Shown here piece by piece: positions 61,519 to 64,000 of a DNA stretch of 64,000 bases. Below the pieces are notes generated by a model, which was not told the origin of the DNA, made no database searches, and saw only the letters and a list, made by a program, of their open reading frames with translations. Both the position numbers and the translations under genes were made by a program. The stretch lies in the NCBI GenBank assembly GCA_002483265.1, contig DLHO01000017.1, forward strand, positions 3,450 through 67,449, given 5' to 3'. Source of the stretch: Flavobacteriales bacterium UBA7666. GTDB lineage: Bacteria > Bacteroidota > Bacteroidia > Flavobacteriales_D > Crocinitomicaceae. Each line of letters opens with the position of its first letter. Position 1 is the stretch's first letter.

Positions 61519-63171
61519 ATGAAACAACGCAAACATCCTAAAGCCCTTCCATACTTATTCCTGACAGAAATGTGGGAACGTTTTGGTTATTACTTAATGA
61601 TCGGAATTTTCACTTTCTATTTAAAGGATGTCGACCACGGATTTCAAATGTCTGAAGCAGAATCGGCAAGTTTGTACGGAACATTCATTGCGTTGGTGTT
61701 CTTTACGCCTTTTATCGGAGGACTCCTTGCGGATCGGATTTTGGGGTATCGTCTCCCTATTGTTGTGGGAGGTATTATGATGGGAGTCGGTTATTGTATG
61801 ATGGGAATTCATTCGTTTTCGATGCTTTATTCAGGAATGATTCTCGTTATTGCTGGAAATGGATTGTTCAAACCCAATATCTCTACACTTCTTGGGAATT
61901 TATACAATACAGACGATTACCGCGATCAAAAGGATGAAGGATACAACATCTTTTATATGGGAATTAATGTAGGAGCATTTGTCTGCAATATTGTTTCAGC
62001 ATTCCTGATGAATAAATACGGATACTCGATGGCCTTTATTGGAGCCGGAGTCGGAATGTTTATCGGAGTTGTGGTTTTCTTAATTGGGAATAAACATTAT
62101 AAATCCGGAGATGTTAAGAAGGTTGCTACTCCCGGAGAAAAACCATGGTGGATCGATTTAATGATTGTAGTAGTTCCGGCAGTTCTGTTTGCAATTATAG
62201 GGTACTTTATTAATGGTGTTCCATCACCAACAAACGAACATTCATTTTTGGTGAAGGATGACGTGACGGATGCATTTCTGTTTGCATGTATTCCGGTAAT
62301 CTTCTTTTTTGGGTATGTACTATTTACTGCGCCAAAGCATGAGCGAAGAGTAGTAAGTGCAATTTTGGTAGTGTGTTTGGCGGTAATTCCTTTTTGGGCA
62401 ATCTTCAAACAAAATGGAACAGTCTTAAATACGTGGGCCGACAATTATACAAATCGGGATGTACCTAAGTCTGTTAGTAAGGGCTTGAAAGGAATGTATC
62501 TTGCGGGAACTATTAAGTATGAGAAATCTACAGATTCGACTCAAGTACTAGATGAACAATTCCGAAAAGTTGGAACTCAAAAGGCTATTCAGTATCCAAG
62601 TTACTTTAAGAATTACCAGAAGGTTGATAAGTTAAAACCCGGACAAGAAGTTGTGGTATTTAATTCAAATATCTTTCAATCGGTAAATCCATTTTGGGTA
62701 ATCGTACTTACTCCGCTCATTGTCGCAATATTTCGTTTCTTAAGACGTCGGGGTATGGAACCTTCCATTCCAATAAAGTTTGTTTTAGGCTTGTTCATTA
62801 CCGGCTTGTCTTGTTTGGTCATGGTTGCTGCAGCAAATGCATCAATGAATGGAGAGATTAAATCAAGTTTATGGTGGTTCTTCGGAGCATATGGTGTAAT
62901 TACGATAGGAGAACTCTGTTTATCTCCAATTGGATTGTCAATGGTTTCAAAATTATCACCTCCGCGATTAACTGCATTGCTAATGGGTGCTTGGTTTATT
63001 TCTACATCCATCGGAAACAAATTAAGTGGGGTGATTGCATCACTTTGGGATCAGTATGATGATAAGTCCTCTTTTTTCATGTTGAACTTTTATTTAATGA
63101 TGGGGGCGACATTGATTTTAATTTTACTTCTTCCCTGGTTGCTAAAAGTATTCAGAGAACAGAAGAAATAA
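61519..63171 (+). CDS. POT family peptide transporter 3
   Basis: A 550-aa member of the same family with E-M-W-E-R-F-G-Y-Y-L-M, G-N-G-L-F-K-P-N-I-S-T-L and a shifted second signature (F-W-A-I-F-K-Q-N-G-T-V-L), in which the usual E-Q-A-G-x-x is K-Q-N-G; the lost Glu may change proton coupling or specificity. It also has an extra loop of about 60 residues (about 310-370) with Y-T-N-R-D-V-P-K and an extended region between helices, making it the longest of the three. It is translated from the same mRNA as transporter 2 (9-bp gap) and followed by a small membrane-protein gene at 22 bp. Confidence 0.93.
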   Translation: MKQRKHPKALPYLFLTEMWERFGYYLMIGIFTFYLKDVDHGFQMSEAESASLYGTFIALVFFTPFIGGLLADRILGYRLPIVVGGIMMGVGYCMMGIHSFSMLYSGMILVIAGNGLFKPNISTLLGNLYNTDDYRDQKDEGYNIFYMGINVGAFVCNIVSAFLMNKYGYSMAFIGAGVGMFIGVVVFLIGNKHYKSGDVKKVATPGEKPWWIDLMIVVVPAVLFAIIGYFINGVPSPTNEHSFLVKDDVTDAFLFACIPVIFFFGYVLFTAPKHERRVVSAILVVCLAVIPFWAIFKQNGTVLNTWADNYTNRDVPKSVSKGLKGMYLAGTIKYEKSTDSTQVLDEQFRKVGTQKAIQYPSYFKNYQKVDKLKPGQEVVVFNSNIFQSVNPFWVIVLTPLIVAIFRFLRRRGMEPSIPIKFVLGLFITGLSCLVMVAAANASMNGEIKSSLWWFFGAYGVITIGELCLSPIGLSMVSKLSPPRLTALLMGAWFISTSIGNKLSGVIASLWDQYDDKSSFFMLNFYLMMGATLILILLLPWLLKVFREQKK

Positions 63172-63193
63172 ATTCCGATTTGATTTATATACT

Positions 63194-63787
63194 ATGAAAC
63201 GTTTTCTTGCGCTATTAATTCCAATAGTTTTATTACTAATTGCCGTTCCTATATTATTAAATAAAGGATTGATTGTGCCCGCAAAAGTTGTGGGGGTTGT
63301 CCTGATCCTTTTAACTACTATCTCACTTCGCATTTGGTTAAGAAGAGCGCTGAGAGAAAAGCTGTCTCTTGATGCAATAAAGTTCAATGTGAATCATCAG
63401 TATTATTTGAATGAATTAAGTCCTATATATAGGAATATGTCAAAAGCCGAAAAGAAAGCTTTAGAAAAACGAATGGGTAAATTACTCTCCGATTTACAAT
63501 TTGATGATACCACACGCGAAGAATTGGATGCCGAAGAGATGTTGGCTTATGCTTTATTTCAAATTTTGACGGTATATAATGAATCATACAGATCCTTAAA
63601 AGGAAGAATGATTGTCTTTGATCAGACAAATAATACAGGAGAATTAAAAATTTCCGAGGGTAAATATGTCTTATTAAACCCTGTTTTACTGGAAAACATC
63701 CTAAAAGAGCATCAAACACTAAAATCTTTTTCAAGCTCAAGTACACCGGTTATAGGGCAATTGAAGGAGCTGTACCTTAAATCCTGA
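63194..63787 (+). CDS. Membrane protein of unknown function
   Basis: A 197-aa product with two N-terminal hydrophobic segments (about 4-22 and 30-48), then a charged, probably helical cytosolic part (R-N-M-S-K-A-E-K-K-A-L-E-K-R-M, E-E-L-D-A-E-E-M-L-A-Y-A-L-F-Q) of about 150 residues. I recognise no family. It begins 22 bp after transporter 3 and is probably in that operon, so a role in transport or its regulation is possible but only a guess. The 213 bp after its stop contain the promoter region at the window end. Confidence 0.7.
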   Translation: MKRFLALLIPIVLLLIAVPILLNKGLIVPAKVVGVVLILLTTISLRIWLRRALREKLSLDAIKFNVNHQYYLNELSPIYRNMSKAEKKALEKRMGKLLSDLQFDDTTREELDAEEMLAYALFQILTVYNESYRSLKGRMIVFDQTNNTGELKISEGKYVLLNPVLLENILKEHQTLKSFSSSSTPVIGQLKELYLKS

Positions 63788-63881
63788 AAATTTTTCCATT
63801 TTTTTTGCTGTTATAACCTAACTATTATCAGTGTGTTAAGGATTAGTTTGAAAAAAAGAAAGAAATAATCTTGAAAAAGGC

Positions 63882-63911
63882 TTGTAAAAGTAAAATAAGT
63901 GGGTACCTTTG
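63882..63911 (+). promoter_or_regulatory. Strong promoter at window end, probably of an rRNA operon
   Basis: TTG (63882-63884), 19-bp spacer, TACCTTTG (63904-63911), a perfect consensus. Upstream is an A/T-rich, UP-element-like stretch (63840-63880). The leader that follows (63912-64000) is non-coding, and at its end GCTTG after an A/T run (63996-64000) looks like the -33 part of a second tandem promoter. Such leaders precede rRNA operons in this phylum; the rRNA itself is not in the window, so the link is inferred. Confidence 0.6.
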
Positions 63912-64000
63912 CCACCGCTTAGAACGATAGGCGCTACGGAAACGGAGAGATTGAAAAGAGGAAAAAAGGGTTAGTCAAAAAAAAGTTTTAGAAAAGCTTG

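Noticed and set aside
63912..64000. tRNA or start of 16S rRNA at the window end
   Set aside because: No cloverleaf and no conserved 16S 5' sequence is seen; only a leader is present.

Overview
The window looks like a chromosomal segment of a member of the Bacteroidota, most likely order Flavobacteriales; a Crocinitomicaceae/Fluviicola-like bacterium is my best guess, not proven. Evidence: AT-rich DNA, many secreted proteins ending in type IX secretion (T9SS) sorting domains (gliding-motility-associated CHU_C type and type A), promoters of the Bacteroidota form TTG-N18-21-TAnnTTTG, a LytTR/propeller two-component pair, and POT transporters. No phage, CRISPR array, tRNA or complete rRNA gene is visible.

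Layout. 1-4.05 kb: 3' part of purB, a secreted protein of unknown function, and lnt. 4.2-14.0 kb: a tandemly duplicated two-gene cassette, each copy being a 117-aa secreted protein followed by a large CHU_C surface protein (2124 aa and 805 aa); the larger carries an internal stalk with two repeat arrays. 14.0-21.1 kb: doxX/hxlR divergent pair with a visible operator, a gene-poor stretch with an 11-bp tandem repeat, an OmpA/thrombospondin-3 porin-like protein with its upstream partner, rnhB and a small secreted protein. 21.1-34.8 kb: T9SS cargo, acyl-CoA dehydrogenase, PAS-GAF histidine kinase, CaiB/GNAT pair, RlpA-like protein, a second T9SS cargo, tex, a secreted protein with a G/K/S/N tail, and a DUF2459 protein. 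35.0-42.1 kb: valS from a textbook promoter, a small-protein/CUB-like pair, a paralogue of the 861-2408 gene, and a REP-associated tyrosine transposase (RAYT). 42.3-57.7 kb: pbpC and an alpha-2-macroglobulin, separated by a propeller sensor kinase/LytTR regulator pair and a DUF962 protein; then an M1 aminopeptidase and tcdA. 57.7-63.8 kb: tatD-like hydrolase, three consecutive POT peptide transporters and a small membrane protein. The window ends in a strong promoter and leader that probably belongs to an rRNA operon just downstream.

How it fits together. Several genes serve the cell envelope: lipoprotein maturation (lnt), peptidoglycan synthesis and protection (pbpC, alpha-2-macroglobulin, RlpA-like, OmpA-like), surface adhesins and T9SS cargo. 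The M1 aminopeptidase plus three POT transporters suggest growth on peptides. The most novel-looking items are the duplicated small-protein/giant-adhesin cassette and a set of dispersed palindromic elements: two perfect GTAG-starting palindromes alongside a RAYT gene, and ACGAATTACG-flanked elements placed at stop codons.
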